A DNA stretch of 64,000 nt from Trachipleistophora hominis (lineage: Eukaryota > Microsporidia > Pleistophoridae): assembly GCA_000316135.1 (NCBI GenBank), contig JH993845.1, forward strand, positions 62,001 through 126,000. Reading direction: 5' to 3'. The position numbers and the translations under genes were made by a program. The notes under the pieces were generated by a model that had not been told where the DNA came from, did not search any database, and worked only from the letters and a program-made list of their open reading frames with translations. Positions 1 to 12,911 of the stretch are shown here, in pieces (the first letter of the stretch is position 1; each line of letters begins with the position of its first letter).

Positions 1-3000
1 CATTGATCACGCACAGCAGTTCAATGGTCGAAATTAATGTTCTAACTTCTATCAAAAATGTCATCATAGCACGTATTCTATTACGAGGTTGGAAGAATCA
101 CTGCTATTTTATTTTAACATAAGAACTTCACTTAAAAAAGCGATGACTAAGGTCTTAATCATGCATGTCACTGCTATGATTTGTATGAACAAGATAAATT
201 TTTTTGATAAAAGTCTGCTCAATTATCACTGACCTTCACATTCATAATAGTCAACCATGCTTCTCTTATCTGCTGAGATAGATCGTTGTTACCGGCTTTT
301 GAATCCTAGCCTAAGTACTAAAATGTAAGTTTGTGTTGAAAAATAAAAATGGTAACTGTTTTGTTTCGATACACACCGTTCATTACCATTGGGCCATTCT
401 TTTAGGATAAAGGCATCGATTTAACCTTCTTATGCAGGGGTTACCGTAAAAACAGCAATATTTTTGACAAAAATATTACATTTTTTGGTCGAGAAGATGA
501 TGTCATTTGTCATTTTTATAATAACTGCTTTGGTTATTAGTATAGAAGCGCACTTTGTTAAGCTTCTATATGGTATTTGCTTGTAATACGGTGATCATCT
601 AATAACTAATGATAACAAGGATATAGGAAAATCCATCATAGCACATAAGATTATAAATCAATAATGTGCAACGTATAGTTTCTTGGTAATATACCATATG
701 TCTTCCTTATGTTTATAGGTGTTAATTTGTTTGAGTAAGGTCGATCACCACCCATTTCAACGTTTTATCTCGCTTCTGCATCATTGGAACCACAATCGAA
801 GAATATTCTTTTCCATATACCAACCCCATGTGATTTGATTACGATGATATCATTGTCCGTTGTTAAGTTGTTATTTTCGGAATAAGGCGTGAAAACGTTA
901 CCTATTGAGAATATTGCACAGAGTTTACTTCACTTTTTAACTAACACGACAGTTGAAATGTTAAACAGTGTATACTAAGTGTTTAGTAGTGAAAGAAAGA
1001 AAGTAAAGTCTTGACAAATAAATTCGAGAACATTGGTGGATTCTCCTGCCCTTAAGTTAAAGGAGAATACGCTGATGAAAATTACATATATGACGTGTGT
1101 AAAGTGGTAAGTTTATTAAAGTTACGTAGTTTCAAGGTGACATAAACATATATCAGCATTAATAGGAGGTGAAAATGTACAGGAAATTATATTACAGAGT
1201 GTACAATGGAAGTTTGTAATATAGTTTGTGTGATCATTCTCAGGAATTTTTAAAGACTAGTACTGTTTAATAGTTAGCTTAAAAATGGTTTGATCCAATA
1301 TGATTACAAATATTAATGGTAGATGAGTTGATGACATCTTAACACTGACAGGATAAATCATTCAAACGTTTGTAGGTTGGAATTAAAACTACAACCAAAA
1401 GTAATTGCGTATAAAGTAGATTAGTAATAAATTATAGCGTGTTTTGAGTGATGCTCAAAGCATTTTTATGTATTCTCCTGCCATTGCATATAAATGCTCG
1501 TTTTGTACGTTTGAGCCAGCTATAACCATCAACATTTAATGCCTGGTGTGTGCGAAGTTATTGGATTATCAATTAAATATGTTTCTTCTGGCAAAAAATG
1601 TATGTGAAGTATTTAACGAATACTTTTTTTAATAGAAAACCATACTAATTTAAGTTAATATAAAAGAAATATCAACAAATATGATGATTAATAGGTGATA
1701 TCTATAGACTGAAGTAGTAAATTTGCGTATTTATTTGTAAATAAGCTTCAAGAAGACAAGAATATGTAATACTTAACCCGTAATGATGGCTCTAACATAA
1801 TGATTTGAGATACAGTTAAAATAAGGAGTTAAATTCTATCCTATAATATGATAAATAACAAGTAAGTAGCATTTTACGGAGTAACTTATCATTTTATAGC
1901 AGATCATCAGATTGTAGTTATGATTATTAATACACAATTACAGCGTATATTTATGATGAATTGCTATTCAACAATAAATTAATGTGTTAAATACGTTAAT
2001 TTAGCATATTTTATTGATAGCATAGACATTCGTGTTGGAAGCCTTTAATTAAAAAACTGACAAAAACAGTGTTAAATCACAATTATATAGTGGTAATAAC
2101 GAATAAGTCAATGTTCTGTTTTTATCGCGTTCCTATTTATAACAAAACTATTCCACAGCTATTCAAAGAGTTTCGTAAATAGGATAAGCAAGCTGGGCTA
2201 AGTAATAGCACTTTTAATCAATTAAATGGCCTTGGTAAATAATATGAACTATTAATTTCAATGAATAGCGCAGCGGAGTTAATATGAAATAAAATCCGCG
2301 TTTACTCACTGTATTATACGAGCATCGCATCAAATCACATATAGAACTAGTTTTTATATAAATATCAAATAAAATGTTAATTTTTAACAACAAAATTTAA
2401 AAATTAGCTTAAAGTGTTGGCATGTTTCCGTTATTATTCTCTTTGTGCTTCATTTTGTAGTATTATAATGTTTGTTTCTGCTGAATGGGCTACTTTTAGT
2501 ATAAAAATTGAGTATCCCTGGTCACATCTAAATAAACTGGAAACTTTAATAACACATACTAAATTTATTAAAATCATTTTGTAACAATGTTAATTGTCAA
2601 CAACACATTAAAATATTATTTCTTCGTTGTAATTCCCCTTTTTATATCTTTAAATTTAACTAGAGCTGCTCGATTACAATTATATGTGTATCGCAATAGT
2701 ATTTAAGATACATACAGCCACTATTTATATAACTTTTTGATTCTCCTCCCAAGCATTGTCATAATTTGTAAAACATAGTTCTGATATCTCAACCATTGTA
2801 CGTATTATATAAATTTTTAACTATTCTACGATTATATAATACGTAGATAGTAAACAATCATATTTTTACAAATGCGTAAATAGACGAGTTCGATGTTATT
2901 AATGTAAAATGCCAAATAATTGGTTACTTGAATCACAATGGTTATTGAAAGAACATAATCGAGGAATGCTGAAGAACGCCATGACACTGCTTAAAATTAA

Positions 3001-5552
3001 AACAGCCATATAATTTTCATAATTGCAGATAAAAAGTTATTGCATCGTATTATTTCAAATTTTGGTATCACGGCAATGAAAGTCATAATCTTATTTAAAG
3101 TTCCTTGTCAAAATCATGAATGCAATTAATGTCGTGATTACTTAGTGTTATATATTAATTAGGGATAGACCCCTTATGACAGACAAGTCTTACATTTGAT
3201 AACCATAAAAATCTAAAGTTCCTTTAATATGTTTTCAGGCAATATGTTTTAATAAAGTTAAGATCAAACGACCTTCCATAAATATTAATATAATCAGCTG
3301 ATCTATTCAATTTGCACATTTAACATAAAATCAGTCGAATTAACGAATTATTCACGTGAATGTATTCATTTCATTAGGTAATTCTTGAAGGGTTCTTTGA
3401 TGTTTGATTGTTACCGGTGTACTGCTAAGCTCCTCAGCTATTCGTTTGATCAACAAATCGGGCTAAAACCTCCATATTATATTACAATGATCAATCGTAT
3501 AGACCTGCTCCGCAAAAAATATCGTACATTAATTAGAAGTACAACACGTTTCAACAATAAAGATTTATCAAGCCAAATTGCGATTAACATGCATGTGATT
3601 TTTTTTTGAAGTAAAGGTGTGTATTTTAGGTTAGTTGTACCATTTACCTTTTAAAGTCATAGATGGATACAGAACCAGTTGTTAGCGTTTGTTTCTGTAG
3701 TGACAGTAATACGAGATATAAATTGAATATCAAACACATTACTTTTATTATGGAGCTATAACTTACAGGTTAAATGAACTATCTGTGCTTGAAACTGTCA
3801 AAAATATACAAAAATATAATTGGTATGAAACCATGAATATTTCGATGTTAGATACTTTGATCTGAGAAAGCAATAATTAAACGTACTTTTGATAAAAAAG
3901 GGACGTTTACACCGAGTAATTCGTGCCAATGCAGTGACATAATGTAAGACGGAAGGTGGTAGGAAACGGGAAAAAAGAAAGCCTTAGTGATGTAGACGAT
4001 AAGTATATATTGGTATAAATGTTGAGCAATCAATTATTTAATGGTTGATAACCACGTGGTTGGCGCAGACAATGCTAATTTTTTTTAAAAGTATGTTTAA
4101 TTATCACTACAGCACACTTCACCCAACTTAACTCAACGTAGTGCTAAGCTTTCATCCTTATTATAAGTAACTCCTTCTATTTATCACCTCATATACCTCA
4201 CGGCACAGAAACTTTTGTAAGTGGTTAAAGGGCGTAGAAATGCTCCGCATCATTGCGCAAGAAATTATGCCCGTGTTGAAATGGTTTATATGCAACACTT
4301 TCACCTTTTGTTCTGTTAAACACTGTGATAATTTTCTAAATATTTTTTTTAGGAAACAATGCTATATTTTTTCTATTATTACGAATAAGTGCTGCTGTAA
4401 CCTATTCGAGCTGAATGGCTGTTTTGTAAATAAAGGCACACGTTGTATAAAATTGGAAGGATCAAAGATTTTATACAATAAAGACGTAAATTATAAAATT
4501 TAGAAGAGCTTTTATTCATGTTAAATATTTTTTAAGGATAATTTATTGACCAACTTCTGTCAATTGGTGATTGTTAAAATTATGCCATGTTTGACGTGTC
4601 CATAAAAGAATACTTTTCTAAAAAATAGCTCAGCACCATTTAATATTCAATTGAGACATTTAAGAATGTTTTGATAGTATGACAAATGTACCACCTTTGC
4701 TAAAAATTCTCTATAAAGACGAAAAATTAACGAGCCAACAGAACAAATAGATACTGCGAATTGCGATAAAAATGTAAAATTGATAAAAAGGAATCGCTTG
4801 TCATTTTGACGAATGAGTGCAACATCTGGTGAATAAAGGACCGTTTGTAAAATTGTATTTGTGTCAGCGATTTACGCCGAAATTTCGGCACTTTACCGAT
4901 TAGTAGAAAAGCATTGCAAGTTGCCGCTTATAGCCATTTTTGTCAGAAATTACTTTTTTATCCACATTATGACATAGTTAAGGTGTTACACGGTAGTTTA
5001 ATAAATGCTTATCACAAAAACTACTCATATTGGCAGTTTTTATTTACGATGCAACGGTTTATTTTTCTTTGCTTGAAAGTCCGTTTAATTAACACCTCAC
5101 ACTTTCGCACACCCAGAACAAACATTCCTGACGCGCTGAGTGCCTATTGTGGCCTTGACGGCCGTTCGTTCATGGAATGCAACGTTTTATCTATCGCCGT
5201 TTAACAATTGGTGTTTAGGGACAATTTTTGGTCAACCGCATTTTATGATAAATTCATCAAAAACGTCGTTCTTTGATCTAAATGGGCCTGTATCATCCTA
5301 TAAAATTGCTCTTTAAGCATTTTTTATTTTTTCCACCAAAGAAACACAAAAACCTTTTATCTTAGTTTTTACTCGACACTTCATCAAACAGCAGTTTGCA
5401 TCTCCTTCCTGCTCAACAACCAGTCCTTTTCTCCAGCCTTGTTCCCGCCCACATTCCCGTGTGTGCAAATTAAATCCTTTTGTTTTCTTTTAATCCCTTT
5501 ATCCGCGTATTTCCCCTAAAATTTTTAATTAATTTTTTCATAAAAAAAGAAA
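1..5552. other. AT-rich intergenic region, no supported gene
   Basis: This 5.5-kb stretch is very AT-rich and carries in-frame stops in all frames at short intervals. The longest open frames (74-96 codons) are within chance expectation for this base composition, and some begin only at TTG. A decayed copy of the dispersed repeat family is visible near 4078-4140. The last 150 bases become pyrimidine-rich and hold a CCCC motif at 5513-5516 followed by an AAATTTTTAATTAA tract, which I read as the promoter region of the gene starting at 5553. Confidence 0.6.
4078..4140 (-). repeat. decayed copy of dispersed repeat, tail end only
   Basis: A T-run followed by AAAAGTATGTTTAATTATCA and an ACACTTCACCCAACTTAACTC stretch resembles the reverse complement of the repeat's A-tailed end seen at 24236, 37124 and 50487. 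Only the tail-proximal 60 bases are recognisable. Strand is given so that the A-rich tail is the 3' end. Confidence 0.35.
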
Positions 5553-6506
5553 ATGTTAAACAAAGAAGACAATTTTTATCCTACCAATAGAATAGAAGAA
5601 TCCCTGCTGTCGAAAACAGCGCGGGACATACGCATACTCAAAAGGGAGATAAGAGAGGCCCTTGGCAGCCCGGCAAAACTGCGTTATCTGGTTGATTTTG
5701 AGAATGGGGCTGTGGCATATAATCCTCCGAAAATTTTCAAAAAAATTGTGATACAAAAGAAGTGGAGCTCAAAAGAGTGTGCGAGGCGCAGCGAGGAGTA
5801 TTATAGGGAAATTAGCAATTTACCGATAAGGTTTGTGCTTATGGGATCGGACAAGGTGGTGTTTACGGAGGAATGGGTGTATGCGATCGAAGAACGCAAA
5901 AATTTGAAGCTGTTGCGGAAGATAAATTTTTATAGAGCAAAGTTGTTTGAGGACGATGATGAGGAGGTGTGTGAAGGTGTGGTGATGAATGGAGGACTGA
6001 AGAGCACCGGTTATGAAAAGAGGGTAGGCGACAGGCTATCAGGAGCCGAGCGTGCGGTGAACGGTGGTCAATCTAAAATTGACGTACCCGGGAAATGTGC
6101 ACTGATAGCCGACGAAAACATCAACGTGGACCAGCACCTGCACGCCAAACAAATGATTGCTCGCAAGCTTGCACATGAAGCGAAAGCATTCATCCAGAAG
6201 AACACGTTGTACGAGGACGAGGAAATACGAATCCTAGACTTTCAGAGCACCTACACCTACCAAAAACAAGAGATTGAAGAGCAGCCTAAAAAAACAAAAG
6301 AATACGCCAAAGTGTTTGAGCTAATGAAGAGCGAAAATTCAAAAACAAATTTCAAAATTCCGAATATCAAGAAGAAGGGCACGTGCCATTCATCACATGC
6401 GGCTGCTCTTTCAAAAATTCCGTACGACCTGAGCAGGATGAGCATGCCAACCGAAATTTTGAGCTACAAAACGATGAGAGCCGGCAACAACATTCGACAG
6501 CAGTAA
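5553..6506 (+). CDS. conserved-looking hypothetical protein, 317 aa, charged
   Basis: I do not recognise this protein. It is the first gene-like open frame in the window and is clearly GC-richer than its surroundings, with an ATG start and promoter-like CCCC plus AT tract 36 bases upstream. The N-terminal 130 residues look folded and helical, rich in Arg, Lys and Glu (segments such as RDIRILKREIREAL and LRYLVDF). Residues about 130-210 include an acidic run (EDDDEE) and a Gly/Ser-rich stretch. The C-terminal third is hydrophilic and basic, without membrane segments or a signal peptide. The basic helical N-terminus weakly recalls HSA-type regions of chromatin proteins, but that is only an impression. 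A nuclear role is a guess. Confidence 0.75.
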   Translation: MLNKEDNFYPTNRIEESLLSKTARDIRILKREIREALGSPAKLRYLVDFENGAVAYNPPKIFKKIVIQKKWSSKECARRSEEYYREISNLPIRFVLMGSDKVVFTEEWVYAIEERKNLKLLRKINFYRAKLFEDDDEEVCEGVVMNGGLKSTGYEKRVGDRLSGAERAVNGGQSKIDVPGKCALIADENINVDQHLHAKQMIARKLAHEAKAFIQKNTLYEDEEIRILDFQSTYTYQKQEIEEQPKKTKEYAKVFELMKSENSKTNFKIPNIKKKGTCHSSHAAALSKIPYDLSRMSMPTEILSYKTMRAGNNIRQQ

Positions 6507-6935
6507 AAGACGTAACGCTGACCAGGAATGAACGAGTGCCGTGTATAGAGCATATGATAGAAATAAATTATTTTGTGATGTTGTACCGCGTAGTTGAGCA
6601 GATGTTTGTTTTGTAATATATTAAAGGCTGAAGCAGAGTAGGTTACATGTAAGATTGAATAAACGAAGGTTGTTAGAGAATGTGTTTTGTTAAATCTTTA
6701 TTAATTGTAGATCCTTACCGGAGGACACGTCACACCTTTAAAAATGTATTTGAACGGGGTAGCCTTTGGTGTAGGGCTACGTATTTTCTATGTTATACCT
6801 AAAAAATTAATTTATTACAGGTTATGATTGCATACAGGCGTACAAATAAATAACACTTTTAGTGAAACAATGGATATGAACGTATTATATGCATGCGTTG
6901 TTACACTCGTAATAGTTTGTAAAGATCTGAAAATA

Positions 6936-7067
6936 CAGTTATTGTTGTTATATCGGCACAGTATTATATTCAAAATATTTTCTATCACAAATAGATGAGT
7001 ATGGCAGTTACTGTTGATATATCGGCGAAGTACTGCTCAAAGTATTTTCTATCACAAATAATGAGTG
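6936..7067. repeat. imperfect tandem duplication, two copies of about 64 bp
   Basis: Two successive segments, 6936-7001 and 7005-7067, share the pattern CAGTTAxTGTTGxTATATCGG ... GTATTxTxTCAAAxTATTTTC with TCTATCACAAATA near the end. They differ by scattered substitutions and small indels, so the duplication is not recent. No coding potential is seen. Confidence 0.7.
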
Positions 7068-7810
7068 TAGAAAATACTAAACTGGCAAGGCACAGTATTA
7101 AAAGCAATTTTTACTATAATAAAAAAAATTATTATTCTTAAACTTATGTTGCTAAACGCTCAGTCATAGTACTGTTAACTATTTTTTCAATTCTTTGTGT
7201 ATATCTTTTTATAAAAATGGATTGCTAACAGAGTAATCCTCCAGTTGTGCAGATAAAATGTTCTTAACACTGTTCCCTGCTCTTTTAAAAAGTCGTATAA
7301 ATGTACGTTCGCCGCAAGGTGCTCTGTTATTAAACATATTCAATGACGCACTTGTGCTTTATTCGACCAGTTATTCTCCTCGTTCACCAACCGCTCTCGT
7401 ATTCGGTCTAAAGCAATAACTCTAGCTGTCTTTCTTACACAAATTAAGTTTTGAAGAATAAATTGGATGCTTGATAACCTCTTAATCTTTCACATGTCGG
7501 TTATTATCACTACTTTTCATTAAAGTCTCTATTTTAGATTCGTTATTAGCACAAATTGTGGCACCAAATAATAAAATGACGGGAATCATATCGGCAATAA
7601 ACGCTTGTACGATAAGCATAGGCTCAAAATTACTCGTTGGTTTATAGGAACATCATTTAATAACACTTTACGTGGTACGAGCCCGCTTTTATCTACAATA
7701 TTGGAACTACAATGTCTTTTATTCATTTATTTAGTGTAAGATGTGCGATAAAAACAACGAAACAGATTAATGGTGCTGTATGTAAATGAAGCGGTAAGTA
7801 AAGTTTAATA

Positions 7811-7885
7811 GCGGACCAGAAGAGCGTGTTTGATTAGGTAGTGTGTATTAAGAAGATAATTAAACCGACTTTTAACACAAAAAGT
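7811..7885 (+). repeat. dispersed repeat copy, A-tailed 3' end
   Basis: The segment GGACCAGAAGAGCGTG, then TTTGATTAGGTAGTGTGTA and GATAATTAAACCGACTTTT, closely matches copies at 24236 and 37124. It ends in an A-rich tract. The GC-rich head of the element is missing. Confidence 0.75.
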
Positions 7886-9230
7886 AAAGTCTAATAAAGT
7901 TAATTACATTGGTTTTAAGTGTGAAATATAAAGCTATTACATCCATTGACACACAAAATTGGTAATAAACTATTTTTTTGCTTGTAGAATTTAACGTCTC
8001 TTTATTTCATATACACTTGAACGACATCTCCTGGCGCGTTGAACACTAATCATATAATAATGAACTATGTAAACACCATAAACATACCAAAATAAAATTG
8101 AAAACACACTTCATGTGTAATTATTTAGGAAAATTATTTACTTATAATAGAATATTCACCTTCTATACACAAAACATGCATTTTATGGAGGATAGCAAAA
8201 TGTTAACTGCCACTTTATTGATGAATTAATACGATGATGAACGAAATAAAATGTGATAAGAACCTAATCAACGTAATTATTAGTTTACAGGAAGACAATC
8301 CTTAGTGTAATGTATTAAGCAAATAAACTAACACTATAAATATTATTTATTAATTAAAAATTGAGGGACAAACAAGTCTCACATGATGTAAATTTATAAT
8401 ATGTCAACGTCAGTTTATAGAACTGCATGGTCTTGTAGAACGCTTGTCATTATTCTCTATTTCTACGCGGCACTAAAAATACATGAATGTAACACGTGTA
8501 AGGCTTTATCAGTCTATAAACAAGAAAAAATGATTCGCAATGGATCATAAAAGTGAATAAAAGGACTTATATAAACAGGTATACTCTTCGTAGTGTATAT
8601 ATCACGTGATAATTGTGTTACTTACAATAATTACTTTGATTCTTGCATTGAACACAAATAAATGCATTTTAGAACAACGTTTTCAAAAATATTTGAAACG
8701 TTTTTTTTAGAAAAACATTTAATTAATTATTCAGCATTCCACTTAACATCAATTTAGCATATTTGAAATGGTAAGTACTAAAATGTAGTGTTCCGTACAA
8801 AGTGTTATTTTTAATTTGGAGGAATCAACCAGAGAAGTTCGTATTTGTTGTCATGTGGTAACGAGCAATTAAGAACTTTTTTACCAAAATAAAAAAGGAA
8901 CGTAGTTGACAAGCGAATTAGTGCATATTTATCGTTGCACATTATTTTATATTTATAAATGTTAGTTTTAATAATAAACTGGCGGTAAGAAATGTATTCC
9001 ATGTGGAGCAGTTATCCTGCTAGTGAATACGAGTGTCCAAAGTATAAAAAGCAATTTATTAAAGAAAATTTAAGATAAAGCTTATAAAGAAGTATAAAAT
9101 TGTTCTAATATAACACAAAATGCGAGTTTATACGAGTCATTGTGTATACGTGAGAATGTAATAGGTGGTTGATACAACTTTGGTTTAATAAACAGTCTCA
9201 TCTTTTATATCAAAACATTGGCTCAAAGAG

Positions 9231-9438
9231 CAAATAATGTTAAATAATAGTAAATAATAGTAAATAATAGTAAATAATGTTAAATAATGGCAAATAATGT
9301 TAAATAATGTTAAATAATGTTAAATAATGTTAAATAATGTTAAATAATGTTAAATAATGTTAAATAATAGTAAATAATGTTAAATAATAGTAAATAATAG
9401 TAAATAGTGTTAAATAGTAGTAAATAATGTTAAATAAT
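9231..9438. repeat. 10-bp minisatellite, about 21 units
   Basis: The unit TAAATAATGT, with variants ending in AG, GG or GT, is repeated head-to-tail about 21 times with only point variants and no length change. It lies far from any gene. Confidence 0.95.
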
Positions 9439-11368
9439 ACATCAAAGATGTGCTAAGCAGCAGATTACTCAGGAATTATAAAAAATAGTTGATGATGGTT
9501 TACAACGCGAGCACTTGTGGAAGGTGTTGCAGGGATGTTAGGAGCTTAAGATAGTCACCTAAAATAAAACCAATATGGGTGATTTAATACTATAATCAGG
9601 TAAATATCATAAATAAATGATAACTTGACCACCAAAGATAGTGTTGAATAAAAGTTTACGTGAGAGTGAATTGAATACTGTGTGGTAATAGACAAGTTTA
9701 ATTTCATTTCTATTGTACCAACTAAGATATTTTCCTTAACATTATGAGATGCTTATAGCATTGATGTAAACAATTCTCGTAAAGACAACTTAATAAGTGA
9801 GCGGATAGTTATCTTATAAAACGACTGCAATGAACCAAAAAATATGTAGCACTGTGAATAAATAAAACGTATTTTATATGTTGGATCTATTGAAATGGTA
9901 GTCGTGGAATTTAAATGTTTTTAACTAAACATAGTACTAAGGCGCAAAAGTGTTCGTTTGCGTATCAATTAAAGAGAAACCATGATAATGGTATCGTAAT
10001 TGTGCTATTACATCCATAATGTTATTTAATATTTCCTAACATAATTAAATTAATCTCATTTTTCTAACCTTATCTATTCCTGATTTCATATGCGTATAAC
10101 TCTAGAGTGGTAAAATATTTCAAAGACAAATTATTCCTTATAATACTATCAGTGTAAAATATTTATTTAGAATATGTTGTTAACAACGTATTAACCCGCG
10201 GCTTATTTCTTATTCTTACAATTTTGTATCTGAGATCCCGAAAGTATCAAATGAACGGTACTATAGTTTAAATTTTTTTATTCCTCGTAATTAATCCAAT
10301 CTTTGAAGTTTCATGTTTTCTTTACAACCAAATACTTGTATAGCCATTCTAAAGTAATATTCTATTGGTACGTACCATCATTTAATGTTAGAATAGTAGT
10401 CAAGGTTAGTATTCTGAACAAAAGTTGATACAAAAAGGTATTTATTTAATATCAATATGAAGGCAAGTTAATATGCTGTACTAAGCATTTAATACGTAAA
10501 AAAGAATGGCAACATGTTAAATAAAATGCAGTGGTTCAGCTAACTCTCAATCAAAAAATTAATTCTTTTTAAAGATAAGGTCTGGTTAAAAGGAGATCAC
10601 ATTCACGGTGTGTTACTAAGCATCCAACATTGTTATTAAATTTAATCGCTGGTTTAAAGATAAAACACCTCTTATTTTTAATCGTAGTATTTCTTTTAAA
10701 ACAGTAGATTAAGCAATATGTTATAAAAATTATCCTTTAATCTGCGAACGTTCAAATTAAATTCTTAGAACGATTGTGATAAATTTCTTTTTATCGCTAA
10801 ACATTTATAATGGCAGTCACAATCTTTAACTCATCAAAATATTGCTATATATAACTAATAACACATTTAACACCATATATAACACGTGGTGCTAAAAGAA
10901 TTGTAATCCGTTACGTTAGTCTGAAGAATAAAATTTACATTCATTCGTTCTATTACGTCATGTATTGGCATATTTATACCGTAAACAGAGAGCTGAGTAG
11001 GCCATGACAGGTATACATTACATTCGTACAACATATTTTGTATGTATTTATAAAACTTCTAATTAAGTAAGTCTCTCGTATGAGAAGGAAAAGTTTCAAA
11101 ATAAAATGTTACTGATGATTATCTCAGTATTCATTTTTAAAAACTGCCCAAACACATTTTCATTTTAATGCCGTTCCTATTTGTCTGTAATGTACATTTT
11201 TAGTATTTTGCAAACATTCACCTTAAAACTGCGCTTACATACTAAACAAGGAAGAATTAAGTATAGCATTGTTAAAAAGTAGAACCACCGTATTAGAACA
11301 CGGCAAAGTGTTTAGCATACACCTTTCGTGTTATTTGTTTGACTTCATAATTTTACAAATTTATATTT

Positions 11369-11400
11369 AAAATCGTGTCAAAAACACGATTTTCTTTTTT
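11369..11400. other. perfect 10-bp stem-loop followed by a T-run
   Basis: AAAATCGTGT at 11369-11378 pairs perfectly with ACACGATTTT at 11384-11393 across a CAAAA loop, and CTTTTTT follows. It resembles a transcription terminator or the end of a small Pol III transcript, but no RNA gene was recognised upstream, so the function is unknown. Confidence 0.5.
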
Positions 11401-12132
11401 ACCGTAAATACATTTAATCACCATATTTTTGATTAAATCATACGAATTAGCACCTTTCATTGTTTACATCAACATTATCTCCTATTTCGTGATGTGCGTA
11501 TTATCAACACGTGTGGAACAAAGGCTAGATGCATTGATTAGTATATAAACGGCTGAGCGTGTATGCTATATCTGCAAGAACATGTCAACCAATTCATCCA
11601 CGATAACATTTTATTACACGTAGATGAAGGAAATTGGAGAACCAGTAAAACAGACCATGAATGAGGTATGCGAAAATGCGATGATATCTTAAATCGGTAA
11701 CAAGCACAAGTTTCGTCTACCTATTCCTTTCAAACTGTCATTCTGGAGTGCCATGAATTTTAAAATTTATACCTGTCACCCGTAATGGCCGTTTAACCAT
11801 GGTATTTCAGAACGTTTTCTATTTTTATTACGCATATTCTCTAAAGACCATTTTTTAGCGATGCGCTTGATCGCGTTCTATGTGAGTCAACCATTTTAAT
11901 AATTTAACGTTATTAAACATTTAGAATGTCTTTTTAATAATTTTGTACGTGGTACTCACAATAAGCCCATCAAAATATATTTTTAATGATTTATACACAA
12001 TACTCATCACAAACATTCCACGTGTACATGATCCTTGTTTCACAGTGCAATGCACCCAAAGCATCTCTAACCATCTGTAACAGCGTTTTGTTCCAAAAAT
12101 ATTTTGAATTTTTAAACACAAAAATAAAGGAG

Positions 12133-12135
12133 CCC
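12133..12135 (+). promoter_or_regulatory. CCC start-proximal motif of the 14-3-3 gene
   Basis: A CCC triplet lies 8 bases before the ATG at 12144. Such a motif close to the start codon is the known microsporidian promoter signature and recurs at most conserved genes here. Confidence 0.55.
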
Positions 12136-12143
12136 TTTCAACA

Positions 12144-12911
12144 ATGAGAGAAGATTTAAACCTTGACCAATTAATCCTCCGTGCAAGCCTTAGCGAGCGT
12201 GCCGAGCGGTACGAAGACATGATAAAAGACATGAAGCGCGTAATTCAGCTGCACTGGGAGAACAAAATTGAGATAACACCGAAAGTGCGCAACTACTTCT
12301 CAATGGCATTCAAGAACCTGACAGGAACAAGGCGGGCAGCATGGAGAACGCTGTGCATCGAAAAGGACAAGTACAAGGACACAAATTTAGAGAACTACAA
12401 CGTGATTGTAGATTACCTGGTTGAGGTTGAGAACGAGTTGAACACGATCTGTGATGATGTGATAGGCCATATAGACAAGCACATTCTTAAGGAGAATGAG
12501 ATTGCGCTGGATGTTGAGTCTCAGGTATTTTTCTTGAAGATGAAGGGCGACTATTTCAGGTACAAGGCGGAGGTTGCGGCCGGCCAGGACTTTCTGGCCT
12601 TCAAGACGGAGAGCAAGAATGCGTACGAGAAGGCGAGTGAGATTGCGAACGAGCTTGCGCCCGTTAATTCGCTCAGGCTCGGGCTGTGCCTCAATTATTC
12701 GGTGTTCTACTATGAGATTGAGAAGATGCCTGATAAGGCGTGCATGCTGGCGAAGCAGGCGTTTGATGATGCGATAAAGGACATTGATGTGCTGTCTGAG
12801 GAGCACTACAAGGACTCTACGCTTATTATGCAGCTGCTGAGGGACAACCTGTCACTGTGGACGCATCGTGAAGAGAGCAACAAGGATTATATCGATGAGC
12901 GGGCTGATTAA
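12144..12911 (+). CDS. 14-3-3 protein
   Basis: This is a full-length 255-aa 14-3-3 family protein, an all-helical dimeric adaptor that binds phosphoserine or phosphothreonine peptides and controls kinases, cell cycle and metabolism in the cytoplasm. Family signatures are clear: FKNLTGTRRAAWR near residue 56, MKGDYFRYKAEVA near residue 133, GLCLNYSVFYYEI and LRDNLSLWT near the C-terminus. The phosphopeptide pocket (Lys57, Arg64, Arg139, Tyr140 by position in these motifs) is intact. The ATG at 12144 follows a CCC motif and gives the usual family length, with a short acidic tail. No close neighbour shares its transcript. A plausible client is the KIN1-like kinase 6 kb downstream, which is inference only. 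Confidence 0.97.
   Translation: MREDLNLDQLILRASLSERAERYEDMIKDMKRVIQLHWENKIEITPKVRNYFSMAFKNLTGTRRAAWRTLCIEKDKYKDTNLENYNVIVDYLVEVENELNTICDDVIGHIDKHILKENEIALDVESQVFFLKMKGDYFRYKAEVAAGQDFLAFKTESKNAYEKASEIANELAPVNSLRLGLCLNYSVFYYEIEKMPDKACMLAKQAFDDAIKDIDVLSEEHYKDSTLIMQLLRDNLSLWTHREESNKDYIDERAD

Larger units (their letters stand above)
6507..12143. other. gene desert of 5.6 kb with tandem repeats
   Basis: No open frame above about 75 codons with an ATG is present. The region holds an imperfect tandem duplication (6936-7067), a dispersed-repeat copy (7811-7885), a 10-bp minisatellite (9231-9438) and a perfect stem-loop followed by a T-run (11369-11400). The final 100 bases form the upstream region of the 14-3-3 gene. 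Confidence 0.6.

Noticed and set aside
3385..5204. Frames of 74, 87 and 96 codons in the left gene desert
   Set aside because: Two begin only at TTG. The 87-codon one at 4240 has an ATG and a nearby GGG but a Cys/Phe-rich, non-conserved look and chance length.
11921..12232. 103-codon minus-strand frame at the 5' end of the 14-3-3 gene
   Set aside because: It overlaps the start of a certain gene and has no family similarity; within chance length.
12387..12806. 139-codon minus-strand frame and a 67-codon plus-strand Arg-rich frame
   Set aside because: Both are shadows of the 14-3-3 gene caused by its GC-rich codon use.
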